Source: Chloroflexota bacterium (lineage in GTDB: Bacteria > Chloroflexota > UBA4733). From it: a DNA stretch of 43,631 nt. The stretch lies in assembly GCA_023381555.1 (NCBI GenBank), contig JAMCRV010000093.1:1-43631 (forward strand), in the 5' to 3' direction. The notes beneath the pieces were generated by a model. The model ran no database searches and was not told the DNA's origin. It saw only the letters and a program-made list of their open reading frames with translations. The position numbers were made by a program, and so were the translations under genes. Positions 9,214 through 20,348 of this stretch are shown one piece after another. The number at the start of each line of letters is the position of its first letter. Position 1 is the stretch's first letter.

Positions 9214-10424
9214 TGTTGCACTGGCTCGTTCCTCAGTTGCACGTCTCAGCTTGGTTATGACGATATTCTCCAGAACTTCCTCTCCCTGCTCAACCACCGT
9301 CACTATTCCCCTAGTCAGCGCCCAGACCCGGGTCGAGGTGTGCTCCAGAAAGGCACGGTCGTGAGTCACGGTAATGCTGGTTCCTGGAAATTTCACGAGT
9401 GCCTCCTCTAGCCGCTCACGTGCCGGAGTGTCCAGATGGTTGAGTGGCTCGTCCAGGAGGAGCAGATTGGCACCTGAGAGCACCAGCAGAGCAAGCTGAA
9501 GGCGTTGCCGCTCACCAAGGCTGAGCTGCCGTACGGGCGTAAACACGTGGTCACTGCCAAACAGAAAGAAGTGGAGAGCCCATCTGACGCTCGAGGCGCC
9601 GCTCACGCACTTTTGCTTGGCGCGCTCCCTTCTTGGCTTTCTTGAGGATTACGAAGTCGATCGTCGAGGCTTCCGTGTGCCTAGCGCGCTCTTTCTCGCG
9701 CCGAATCTGGTCTTCAATGCGCTCACGCCAGCGTTGTTGCTGGTTGTAGCGTTGCCATTCCTCTTCCTGCTCTCGCTCTCTTGTACGCATCGTAGCCGCC
9801 GTGGTAACTCTTTAGCTCCGCATTCTCGAGAGCAAAGATGCGGCCGGCCACCCGATTGAGCAGAGTGCAGTCGTGTGACACGACGACCGCTGTCCCGTCG
9901 TAGCTCTGCAAGAACTGCTCGAGCCAGCGAACACCTGTGATATCGAGATGATTTGTTGGCTCATCGAGGAGTAGGAGATTGGCTTCTGAGAGCATCAGCG
10001 CAGCCAGTGAGAGTCTCGTCAGCTGACCGCCGCTGAGTGCCGCGAGGTCCGTCGTCGCATCCACGCTGTCAAGATCGAGCTCGTGAAGCGTGTGATGCAA
10101 CTGCGAGAGTGTTGCACCGGTAGCGGGGGCCCGGCGCTCCTTTGGGTTAAGCCAGTAGTATCCGAGCTCGCTGAACAGGCCGGCAGCAATGCCAGTCAAG
10201 CCGGATGCGTCTTGCGGGAGGTAGCCGATGATCGTTCCTGGTGCGAGGCTCACGGTCCCGCCGTCTATCGCTGTCAAACTGGCCAGTGCGCGCAGGAGGA
10301 TGGTTTTGCCGCTGCCGTTCGCTCCGACAATGCCCACTCGCTCGCGAGGACCAACTTTGAAATGGGTGCGGTCCAGGAGGACCCGCCCAGGAACCGACAG
10401 TGTCAGATTGTGCGCTTCAAGCAT
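9214..10424 (-). pseudogene. Decayed ABC-F type ATPase: first ABC domain, linker and second-domain remnant in three different frames, with a deletion
   Basis: Frame 1 (ORF 10505-9723): MLEAHNLTLSVPG...GANGSGKT...LSGGQLTRLSLAALMLSEANLLLLDEPTNHLD. Frame 2 (9790-9551): TREREQEEEWQRYNQQQRWRERIEDQIRREKERARHTEAST linker. Frame 3 (from 9606): VFTPVRQLSLGERQRLQLALLVLSGANLLLLDEPLNHLD. No Walker A or Q-loop is present for the second domain. Confidence 0.85.
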
Positions 10425-10871
10425 CAGGGGCCTCACATTGGACAGGGGTGCGCAGGTCAGTGGGGATAGGCTTGCGAAAGATACTCGATGCACGCGGTTG
10501 CGCACCCCATGAAGCCACGGCGACGCGGGAAGGACTCACCTCTCTCGCAACTGCCGCGCTTTAGCTCAACAAGAGTACGCCCACATCGCCCAGTCTGTTC
10601 TGCTCAGCAGGAGAAGACAGATCTGTCGCTGCTGTGCGCAGTGGGGCCTGACTGGTCGCGGTGGGCAATCGGCGGCGAGGTGAAACCTGCCAGACGTTGG
10701 GCTGAGCGAAGAGGCTACGGGGTCAAAGACAGCGCGGGAAGACACGGCGGCAGCCGCGTTCGTGTCTGCAACGACTACTGAGGCGAGAGTTGAGCGCACG
10801 AGAGCGGCATGGAGGTACGCATCGCCGTACAATGGCGTGCAGTACGAGGTCGGTGAAGGGATTATTCGTCC

Positions 10872-11903
10872 GTGAAGAAGTTACTCATCACTGGTGGGGC
10901 CGGGTTTATTGGCAGTAACTTCGTGCGGCACGTAGTTCAGAAGTCACCAGACTACCAGGTTACCGTGCTCGACAAGCTCACCTACGCCGGCAACCTCACT
11001 AACCTAGATGGCGTCCTCGATGGTGCCCGTGTCCGCTTCGTCCAGGGAGACATCTGTGATCCAGCGATAGTAGACCCGCTCGTGAGGGAGCACGATGCCG
11101 TTGTGAATTTTGCAGCGGAAACGCACGTCGACCGGTCGCTCCTGAACCCTGGCGCCTTTGTGCAGACGGACGTGTTCGGTACGTATGTGTTGTTGGAGGC
11201 GTGTCGTCGCGCTGGGGGGACTCGTATGGTGCAAGTGTCCACCGATGAGGTCTATGGTGACGTGCCGCCAGGAACGCAGTCACTGGAAACCGACCGCCTC
11301 AATCCACGCAGCCCGTACTCAGCCAGTAAGGGTGGTGGTGACTTGCAGTGCCTTGGCTTCTTTCACACGTACCAGGTTCCTGTGTCCATCACTCGGGCTG
11401 CGAATACCGTTGGACCGTTTCAGTATCCTGAGAAGCTCGTGCCTCTCATGAGCACCAATGCAATCCTGGGTCTACCTCTACCGGTATACGGTGATGGCCA
11501 GCAGGTGCGGGACTGGCTGCATGCATCTGATCATTGTGCCGCGATCGACCTTGTCCTGCATCGTGGAACTCCGGGGGAAGTCTACAACGTTGGTGTTGGC
11601 TATGAGCGTCCGAACGTCGAGGTCGTGGAGCTGATTCTCACAGAGCTGGGTGCACCACGGTCGCTCATCCGTCACGTTGCTGATCGGCAGGGGCACGACC
11701 GCCGCTACAGTCTCGACTGCCAAAAGGTGCGGGCGCTTGGTTGGTCCCCTACCTATACCTTTGAGCGCTGCATTCGCGAGACGGCGAGGTGGTATGCGGA
11801 GCACCGACCATGGTGGGAAGCCATCCGTGCACGAGTGGATTTTCAGAGTTACTATCGGCAGAACTATGAGCACCGATTGCAGCCGGCAGCGCCGCCTGCA
11901 TAG
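10872..11903 (+). CDS. rmlB: dTDP-glucose 4,6-dehydratase
   Basis: 343 aa; KKLLITGGAGFIGSNFVRH, VVNFAAETHVDRSL, VSTDEVYGDVP, SPYSASKGGGD. Confidence 0.92.
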   Translation: MKKLLITGGAGFIGSNFVRHVVQKSPDYQVTVLDKLTYAGNLTNLDGVLDGARVRFVQGDICDPAIVDPLVREHDAVVNFAAETHVDRSLLNPGAFVQTDVFGTYVLLEACRRAGGTRMVQVSTDEVYGDVPPGTQSLETDRLNPRSPYSASKGGGDLQCLGFFHTYQVPVSITRAANTVGPFQYPEKLVPLMSTNAILGLPLPVYGDGQQVRDWLHASDHCAAIDLVLHRGTPGEVYNVGVGYERPNVEVVELILTELGAPRSLIRHVADRQGHDRRYSLDCQKVRALGWSPTYTFERCIRETARWYAEHRPWWEAIRARVDFQSYYRQNYEHRLQPAAPPA

Positions 11904-11924
11904 CTGTTGTGATTGGCGGAGACG

Positions 11925-12701
11925 ATGCTGCTCGTTGCGGATATTGGGAACTCGCAGACGGTGTTTGGGCTCTATTCCGATGAGACGCTCGTGGAGCAGT
12001 GGCGGCTGCACACCGATCACCAGCGATTGCCGGATGAGTGGGGGGCTACTCTGCTCACTCTGATGTCGAGCGCTGGGTTGGTGCGCGAAGTCGTCGATCA
12101 TGCTGCAATCGCCAGTGTTGTTCCTCCAGTGACACCAGCCTTAACGGTAGCCTTGGAGCGGCACCTTCGCTGCGATGTCTGGGTGGTCACTGCGTGCGAT
12201 ATACCGTCAATCCGTCTCGATGTCGATGAGCCGCTTGCAGTTGGTATAGACCGTCTGGTCAATGTATTCTCCGCACGCCAGCTGGCTCGGGGACCGTTAA
12301 TCGTGGTGGACTTCGGGACCGCTACGACCTTCGATGTGCTTAGTGCTGATGATGCCTTTCTCGGAGGAGCCATTGCTCCTGGTCCGGGGATCGCGGCAGA
12401 GGCGCTGTTCTCGCGAGCGGCGTTGTTGCCCCGGATCTCGCTTGCTGCACCGCCGCGTGCTATAGGGCGCACCACGGTTACCAACATGCAATCGGGTCTT
12501 GTCTTAGGTTATGCCGCCCTGGTTGAAGGTTTGGTGACGCGTATGCTTGCAGAGCTCGGGCAACGTGCCACCGTGTTTGCCACAGGTGGTTGGGCGGAAA
12601 CACTCGCTCCGCTCTGCAACGGTATCGATCGTGTTGAGCCAACCCTTACGCTTCAAGGCTTAAGAACGCTCTGGGAGCGGTGCAAAGGTAGGCGGTCGTG
12701 A
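11925..12701 (+). CDS. coaX: Type III pantothenate kinase
   Basis: MLLVADIGNSQTVFGLYSDE, GIDRLVNVFSAR, LIVVDFGTATTFDVLS, GGAIAPGPGIAAEALF. The ORF track start at 11913 also possible. Confidence 0.93.
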   Translation: MLLVADIGNSQTVFGLYSDETLVEQWRLHTDHQRLPDEWGATLLTLMSSAGLVREVVDHAAIASVVPPVTPALTVALERHLRCDVWVVTACDIPSIRLDVDEPLAVGIDRLVNVFSARQLARGPLIVVDFGTATTFDVLSADDAFLGGAIAPGPGIAAEALFSRAALLPRISLAAPPRAIGRTTVTNMQSGLVLGYAALVEGLVTRMLAELGQRATVFATGGWAETLAPLCNGIDRVEPTLTLQGLRTLWERCKGRRS

Positions 12702-13921
12702 CGAGCTCGGTCGTAGGTTGCCGCATCGCGGTGGCTGTCTGCGGAGGCATCGCAGCTTACAAGGTTGCTAGCCTGGTCAGCCAGCTGGTGCGACTTGACG
12801 CACAGGTGGATGTGCTGATGACGGAGGAGGCGAAGCGATTCGTCTCTGCGCTGACATTTGGAGCACTGACGCATCGTGCTGTCCACGAAGATCCCTGGCA
12901 ACTCGATAACCAGGGAGAGATTGCTCACATTGCCCTCGCGCGGAGTATCGATCTCCTCGTTGTAGCCCCCGCCACGGCCCATACTCTTGCGCGACTCGCC
13001 CACGGCCTTGCTGACGATGTCGTGACCCTCATTGCGCTAGCGACGCCAGCGCCGGTTCTCCTAGCGCCGGCGATGGATGCTGGGATGTATGGACATCCGG
13101 CAGTGACGGAGAACGTCACGACGCTGCAACAGCGCGGTTATCACGTTGTGGGTCCCCGATCCGGCCGGCTTGCTTCAGGGCTAACCGGCTTGGGGCGGCT
13201 GGCCGAGCCAGATGAGATTGTTGCGGCCGTGGAGGCGCTGTTGCACTGGCGTCGAGACCTTGCTGGCGTCCGTATCGCAGTGACTGCGGGTGGTACGCAA
13301 GAGCCTATTGATCCAGTACGGTTCATTGGAAATCGCAGCTCGGGAAAGATGGGATACGCCATTGCCCAGGCCGCGGTGGAACGAGGTGCAAATGTCACAC
13401 TAGTCAGTGCTCCTACGTCACTCCCGGCGCCACCGCGAGTGACGCAGGTGGCGATTCAGACCGCACTCGAGCTGCGTGAGGCGCTTCATGGTCTCCTGGA
13501 TCAAGTAGATGTCATTATTCAGGCGGCCGCCGTCGCGGACTATAGGGTAGCGGACCCAGAGACCACCAAGATCAAGCGTTCCGGTGAGGCACTCGTGCTT
13601 GAGCTCGTGGAGAATCCCGACATCATTGCCGGGATTGGGGCGCTGCCGCAGCATCCGCTTCTTGTAGGATTTGCGGCCGAGACAGGTGCTCACCTGGATG
13701 AAGCGCGGGCAAAGCTGCGACGGAAGGGACTCGATCTGATCGTGTTCAATGACGTCTCGAAGCAAGGCAGTGGCTTTGGGTCTGATATGAATGAGGTGAC
13801 ATTAGTCCCTGCGCGCGGAGAGCCAGAAGTGCTCCCATTGCTGCCGAAGCTCGATGTGGCGCACCGGCTCCTTGACCGCGTGCGCGACATGCTCCAAGCG
13901 AGTGCCCGTAGCGTTTTGTGA
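12698..13921 (+). CDS. coaBC: Bifunctional phosphopantothenoylcysteine decarboxylase/phosphopantothenate-cysteine ligase
   Basis: 407 aa; CGGIAAYKVASLVSQL, APAMDAGMYGHPAVTEN, VTAGGTQEPIDPVRFIGNRSSGKMGYAIA; GTGA overlap with coaX. Confidence 0.94.
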   Translation: MTSSVVGCRIAVAVCGGIAAYKVASLVSQLVRLDAQVDVLMTEEAKRFVSALTFGALTHRAVHEDPWQLDNQGEIAHIALARSIDLLVVAPATAHTLARLAHGLADDVVTLIALATPAPVLLAPAMDAGMYGHPAVTENVTTLQQRGYHVVGPRSGRLASGLTGLGRLAEPDEIVAAVEALLHWRRDLAGVRIAVTAGGTQEPIDPVRFIGNRSSGKMGYAIAQAAVERGANVTLVSAPTSLPAPPRVTQVAIQTALELREALHGLLDQVDVIIQAAAVADYRVADPETTKIKRSGEALVLELVENPDIIAGIGALPQHPLLVGFAAETGAHLDEARAKLRRKGLDLIVFNDVSKQGSGFGSDMNEVTLVPARGEPEVLPLLPKLDVAHRLLDRVRDMLQASARSVL

Positions 13922-14009
13922 CGTGTGGCATACTAAGGAAGCGTGGGGTTCTAGAAGTACGGGATCCGGGCGACTGGGTAAGATGCTGCGAAGCTGAGGA
14001 GCAGAAAAA

Positions 14010-14201
14010 TTGGCTGGCAAGAGGGACGTTGCAACCTCCAAGACGAACGTAACTGCGCGTGACAAGTCTGCGCGTTCGACTGGCCATACGTGTAGCAAGT
14101 GCGCAAAGCCGATCACCGACCGTGATCTGCTGATTGTCAAGCAGCTTGGTGGTTGGACAACATCGACGTATCATCGCGATTGCTATCGTCTGGCGAGCTA
14201 G
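14010..14201 (+). CDS. Small (63 aa) putative zinc-binding protein
   Basis: TTG start with AGGAG 8 nt upstream. Lys-rich N-terminus followed by CSKCAKPITDRDLLIVKQLGGWTTSTYHRDC (CxxC...HxxC), followed directly by two hairpins. Confidence 0.6.
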   Translation: MAGKRDVATSKTNVTARDKSARSTGHTCSKCAKPITDRDLLIVKQLGGWTTSTYHRDCYRLAS

Positions 14202-14218
14202 ATTGGAAATCTAGCTCG
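14194..14218. other. Perfect 11-bp inverted repeat spanning the stop codon of the small ORF
   Basis: CGAGCTAGATT-GGA-AATCTAGCTCG; the TAG stop (14199-14201) lies inside the left arm. Confidence 0.7.
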
Positions 14219-14221
14219 AGG

Positions 14222-14253
14222 AGAGGCAGCTAAGGGTGCCCTTGGCTGCCTCT
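14222..14253. terminator. Bidirectional rho-independent-like terminator
   Basis: AGAGGCAGCTAAGGG-TG-CCCTTGGCTGCCTCT followed by TTGT; between convergent genes. Confidence 0.75.
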
Positions 14254-14338
14254 TTGTACTGTCCGCTACGTGCAGTGAAGCTGGACACTGAGTAAGCGCA
14301 CTCGCGTTGGCGCACCCCGTTCTGACCTATGAGGCGCC

Positions 14339-15769
14339 TCAGTGCGTGCTCTCCTGGCAAAGCAGAGTGACGGTCTCGATGTGGTACGTCTGAGGGAACA
14401 TATCGACGAGCTGGACCCATCGCACGGCCCAGCCACGGGACACCATGAGGCGGAGATCACGAGCGAGATGGGCAGGCTCACAGGACACGTAGACAAGCCA
14501 GCGAGGCGAGCCATGGGAGAGTGCCTCGATCAGCTCAGACGAGAGCCCGGAGCGGGGTGGGTCGATCACGGCGAGGTCGACCCCTTGGATCAGCTCTGGA
14601 GGGGGGCGAAGCGCATCTCCGCGATGCAATGAAACCTTCTCGTTGAGCCCGCGCTCAGCAAGCGTCATGCGTCCCAGGCGAACAGCTTCGAACGCGATCT
14701 CGATGCCGTCGACGTGGTCAACGAGTTCAGCAACACCCACAGCGAACAGTCCTACTCCACAGAAGAGGTCGAGGACTGTGCGGGCACCAGTTTCCTCAAC
14801 CGCTCGGCGCACGACCTCGAGCAGCGCCTGTGCTTGTTCAGTGTTCACTTGAAAGAAAGTTCGCGGGCCGACCGCGAACTGCTGCCGTCCGACGTCCTGA
14901 AGCAGTGTCGCCTCACCCATCAGCACGTCAACGTCTGGCTGGCGGTGCACCTTGGGCTCGTGGCGCGTGCCACTGAGCCGGACCACCCCTTGGACGAAGG
15001 GACATGCCTCTGCAAGAAGCTGAGCGAGGCGCTTGGATTGCCGGAGAATGCCAGTGGTTGCCCAGAAGATGACAAGCGCTCGTGCTTCTGTCGAGGTTGT
15101 CCCAATGCGGATCGCAATCTCCTCGATACCTGTTGATCTGTCGCGAAGAATGGCTTCAGCAAGTGGTGCTTGCAGGCTCCCGAGAGCACGGTTGATGAGA
15201 GGATGGCTGATGAGGCATTCCTGGATGGGAATGACGTCGTGCGCGTGGGACCTACGAAATCCCAGCTTGCCGCGCTCGTCAACGATGAATTGCGCGACCG
15301 ACCGGTAGTGCAGTGGATGAGTAGCTGCTACTGGTGGCAACACCGGGACACCGCTCAGGTGGCCCAAGCGCTGGAGCGTGTCGCGCAGAATCTGCTCTTT
15401 CTGACGCACTTGCTCGTCATAGGGCAAGTGCTGCCATTGACAGCCGCCGCATCCAGCTTCAACGTATGTGCACGGCGGCGTGACACGGAGTGGCGAAGGG
15501 TCGAGGAGTTGCACGATACGACCCCGAGCGGCGCCGCGGACCGTTGCTATGCCGCCAAGCTCGGCACGGTCGCCCGGAGCGCCACCTTCCACGAAGACGG
15601 CTTGTCCATTATCCAGCCGGAAAACAGCCTCGCCTCCCAGAGCCAGACCGCGAGCTGTTCCTATTGCCGTCTGCGCCTGCGGCGCATCATCACGTCGTGC
15701 TGGGATGTGGTGAGGGGAGTCGCTCACTAGGTCGACCCCCCTCGTGGTTGCTCTCGATGCTGTTGACAC
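14339..15769 (-). CDS. 23S rRNA (uracil-5-)-methyltransferase, RlmD/RumA/TrmA family
   Basis: 476 aa; CTYVEAGCGGCQWQHLPYDEQVRQKEQIL, FFQVNTEQAQALLEVV, VLDLFCGVGLFA, DLAVIDPPRSGL, YVSCEPAHLARDL. Confidence 0.92.
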   Translation of the reverse strand: MSTASRATTRGVDLVSDSPHHIPARRDDAPQAQTAIGTARGLALGGEAVFRLDNGQAVFVEGGAPGDRAELGGIATVRGAARGRIVQLLDPSPLRVTPPCTYVEAGCGGCQWQHLPYDEQVRQKEQILRDTLQRLGHLSGVPVLPPVAATHPLHYRSVAQFIVDERGKLGFRRSHAHDVIPIQECLISHPLINRALGSLQAPLAEAILRDRSTGIEEIAIRIGTTSTEARALVIFWATTGILRQSKRLAQLLAEACPFVQGVVRLSGTRHEPKVHRQPDVDVLMGEATLLQDVGRQQFAVGPRTFFQVNTEQAQALLEVVRRAVEETGARTVLDLFCGVGLFAVGVAELVDHVDGIEIAFEAVRLGRMTLAERGLNEKVSLHRGDALRPPPELIQGVDLAVIDPPRSGLSSELIEALSHGSPRWLVYVSCEPAHLARDLRLMVSRGWAVRWVQLVDMFPQTYHIETVTLLCQESTH

Positions 15770-15796
15770 GGTGTCATCTGCAGCACAGCATGAGCG

Positions 15797-17256
15797 CTAC
15801 GATTGCACGGTAGCGCGCCGTCGGTCCAGCGCTTGGCGCAGGAGATCCCGGACAATCGCGGGGTTGGCCTTACCGCGGGTCGCTTTCATGACTGGACCGA
15901 CGAATGAGTTGAATGCTGCCTCCTTGCCACTGAGGTAATCAACGAGCGCCTTGGCATTGGCGTCGATTGTCTCCTCGATGAGAGAGACGAGGGCGTGTGT
16001 GTCGCTCACCTGCGCCAGGCCCTCCGCCGCCACAATGGAGCCGGCTGATACATCCGTGTCCAGCATCTTGGCCAAGACCTGCCGCCCAATTGATGTAGAA
16101 ATTGTGCCGTTTTGGACGAGCGCGATGAGCGCAGTAAGGCGCGCCGGCGTGACTCGACTTGTCTCGAGTGACTCGCCCCGGCTATTGAGCAGTCCGAGTA
16201 GATCATTGAGGAGCCAGTTCGCTGCTGGCTTCGGAGGCGCTCCGTTGTGCACCAACTCGTCGTAGTAGCGAGCAAGCGAGACATCTGCTGCGATGACACT
16301 AGCGTCCCCGCTGCTGAGGCCAGCGGTCGAGATGAGTCTCTGCCGCCGAGCTTCTGGCAACTCAGGGAGTGAGGCACGCAGGGCATCGATCTCAGCCTGT
16401 GACAGTATGAGCGGTGGCAGATCCGGCTCCGGGAAGTACCGGTAGTCGTGAGCAAATTCTTTGGTACGCTGACTGACAGTGATACCGCGATCATCTAGCC
16501 AGCCACGAGTCTCCTGCACCAGGTGCTGCCCCTGTTCCAACGCTTGAGTCTGACGTGCGATCTCATACTCCAGGGCTCGCTGTACTGAACGGAAGCTGTT
16601 GAGATTCTTGATCTCGACCTTTGCCCCGAACTCGCTCTCGCTCTCTGCACGCAGGGAGATATTCACATCGAAGCGCAAAGCCCCTTCCTCCAGGTTGCCA
16701 CTCGCCACGCCGATAGTGACCAGCACGAGTCGGAGAGCCTGTAGATACTGGCGGGCTTCCTGAGGCGTACGTAGATCAGGCTCACTCACGATCTCCATGA
16801 GTGGGACGCCACTACGGTTGATGTCGATCAGGCTCTCGCCTTCGCCGAGCTCACCAGTGACGTGGGTGAGCTTTGCCGTGTCTTCTTCCAGGTGAATACG
16901 ACGGATTCGGACGCGGTGTGGCTCACCGTCTGTTGTGATGTCCAGATAGCCGTGAATGCAGAGCGGATTATCATACTGAGAGATTTGATAGCCTTTGACC
17001 AGATCGGGGTACGGATAGTTCTTGCGATCAAAGCGGCTAAAGGTGTTGATAGTACAGTTCAAGGCCAGGCCAGAGAGGATAGTGAAGCGGACCGCCTGAG
17101 CATTGATGACCGGCAGGACACCAGGAGCGCCCATGCAGACGGGGCACACGTGGGTATTTGCTAGCGCATCTGCGTAATGTGCCGAACAGCTGCAAAACAT
17201 CTTGCTGACCGTACGAAGCTGGACGTGGGTTTCTAAGCCAATGGTCGGGAGATAGC

Positions 17257-17260
<4 letters not shown>
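15797..17260 (-). CDS. gatB: Aspartyl/glutamyl-tRNA amidotransferase subunit B
   Basis: 487 aa; IGLETHVQLRTVSKMFCSC, GLALNCTINTFSRFDRKNYPYPDLVKGYQISQYD, HLEEDTAKLTH, EVKIKNLNSFRSVQRALEYE-type block (VEIKNLNSFRSVQRALEYEI). Confidence 0.96.
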
Positions 17261-18507
<1,247 letters not shown>

Positions 18508-18515
18508 GCACTTGA

Positions 18516-20201
18516 CTACACCTCGGTGAGGACGGGCAAGATCATGGGGCGCAGCCGGGTTCGTTGGTAGACGAACGCGGCGACGCTATCCTTCACTGCT
18601 TCAGCAAGAATCCGGATTTCTGGCTCGCGCTCGACCCAGCTTGTGAGCACGTGAGACACACGCCCCTCGGCATCGGCAAGGAACGAGCCATCCCGATCAA
18701 ACGGGAAGCCCCGAGCGAAAATCTGAGGCGAGCGGATCACTCGACCAGTTGAGCGGCTCAGAGCGGCGGCAACGACGAGGACGCCGTCGTTCGCAAGTGC
18801 GCGTCGGTCTCGAAGAACGATTCCATCGACCTCTCCAACGGTGAGTCCATCGACGAGCACAGCCCCAGACTCCACTGTTCGTCCGAGGCGAACAGTGTCG
18901 GGCTCTACTTCGATGGCGCGGCCAATCTCTGGAAGAATGACGCGGTCAGGATGAATACCGTGCTCTTCAGCAAGATAACGGAACAGCATCATCATGCGGT
19001 ACTCACCGTGCATCGGAACGGCATAGTGCGGCCGTAATAGGTCTAGGAGCTGGCCGATCTCCTGGCGCGAAGCGTGTCCGGATGAGTGCAAATTGGGTGT
19101 GACCGGCGGATAGAACACGCGGGCACCAGCGCGGAAGAGGTTATCGATAATAGCGCTCACTGTTGTCTGGTTGCCTGGAATGGGCGTGGCAGAGAGCACG
19201 ACCGTGTCACCCTTGCGCACACGCAGCTGACGGTGCTCTCCGATAGCCATCCGGCCCAATGCCGACGACGGTTCTCCCTGGCTCCCTGTAGTGAGGAGGA
19301 CCACCCGGTGCTCAGGAAGACGCTCTGCCCGCTCAATAGAAATAAGCAGTTCGTCCGGAACCGTGAGATAACCACCCTCCCTCGCAATGCTGATGTTGCG
19401 CTCCATGCTCCGTCCCGCGACAGCAATGAAGCGCCCCAGCTCATCGGCAGCGGTAAGCACGGAACCAATCCGCGCGAGGTTCGATGCAAAGGTGGTGAAA
19501 ATCACACGACCTTGCGCGCCTCTGAGGATGTCACGGAGCGAATCTGCGACGACACTCTCCGAGGGTGTCGGCTCGGGAGACTCGATGCGCACGGTGTCGG
19601 ATAGGAGAAGGTGCACGCCTTCGCGGGCGATCTGGCGGAGGCGACGCATGCCGAGACGTGGCATCTCTTCGAGCTTGAAATCGCTCGTATGAACGATGAT
19701 GCCTGCCTCGCTACGAATGATCAGACCGGCGGCATCCGGAATGCTGTGTCCGACCGGAAATAGCTCGATCGCGATGTGACCAAGCTGGAGGGTGGCACCG
19801 AAGTCCACCTCGTGGAGGGTGCACAGCTTTTCAGCCTTGTGCTCCTCGAGGCGGGCGCGTGCCATCCCGAGCACCAGGCGCGAACCGTACACGGGAATCG
19901 GCGTGCGGCTCCCTATCTGGTTGAGCACGTAGGGAAGTCCGCCGAGGTGATCTTCGTGGCCGTGGGTGATGACGATTCCGCGCAAGCGGGCCGCACGCTC
20001 TGCCAGGTAGGAAACGTCTGGAACAATGAGGTCAACACCAGGGAGCTCTTCATCGGGGAATTGAACACCAGCATCGATGAGGATCAGATCCTCACCGCAC
20101 TCGAGGAGGAGACAGTTCTTACCGACCTCTCCCACCCCGCCTAGTGGTATGAGTGAGTGCTTTCTCTTCACTGCATGGTTCCCCTCCTGTTTGGCGCACA
20201 T
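18516..20201 (-). CDS. rnj: Ribonuclease J family (metallo-beta-lactamase/beta-CASP)
   Basis: 561 aa; GGVGEVGKNCLLLECGEDLILIDAGVQFPDEELPGVDLIVPD, VITHGHEDHLGGLPYVL, HASRQEIGQLLDLLRPHYAVPMHGEYRMM. Confidence 0.95.
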   Translation of the reverse strand: MCAKQEGNHAVKRKHSLIPLGGVGEVGKNCLLLECGEDLILIDAGVQFPDEELPGVDLIVPDVSYLAERAARLRGIVITHGHEDHLGGLPYVLNQIGSRTPIPVYGSRLVLGMARARLEEHKAEKLCTLHEVDFGATLQLGHIAIELFPVGHSIPDAAGLIIRSEAGIIVHTSDFKLEEMPRLGMRRLRQIAREGVHLLLSDTVRIESPEPTPSESVVADSLRDILRGAQGRVIFTTFASNLARIGSVLTAADELGRFIAVAGRSMERNISIAREGGYLTVPDELLISIERAERLPEHRVVLLTTGSQGEPSSALGRMAIGEHRQLRVRKGDTVVLSATPIPGNQTTVSAIIDNLFRAGARVFYPPVTPNLHSSGHASRQEIGQLLDLLRPHYAVPMHGEYRMMMLFRYLAEEHGIHPDRVILPEIGRAIEVEPDTVRLGRTVESGAVLVDGLTVGEVDGIVLRDRRALANDGVLVVAAALSRSTGRVIRSPQIFARGFPFDRDGSFLADAEGRVSHVLTSWVEREPEIRILAEAVKDSVAAFVYQRTRLRPMILPVLTEV

Positions 20202-20252
20202 CTAGCGGCCGGGGTGAGAACGAGGTACGAGCTTCGCCTCAGGCTCACCGTC

Positions 20253-20283
20253 AGGTCACAAGCACAAGGCCCCGTCGTGACCT
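20253..20283. promoter_or_regulatory. Inverted repeat in divergent intergenic region (candidate operator)
   Basis: AGGTCAC-N17-GTGACCT between rnj (minus) and the PPM phosphatase gene (plus); a TATAGAT -10-like motif follows at ~20291. Confidence 0.3.
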
Positions 20284-20348
20284 TTCGTGCTATAGATGTA
20301 CCGTAGATTTGGTGTAAAGTGCCCTTTCGAGATTGGGGAAGACTCAGC

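Noticed and set aside
9551-9790. Frame changes in ABC-F as programmed frameshifting
   Set aside because: The second frame change coincides with loss of the Walker A region, so the product would not be a working two-domain ABC-F; decay is simpler.
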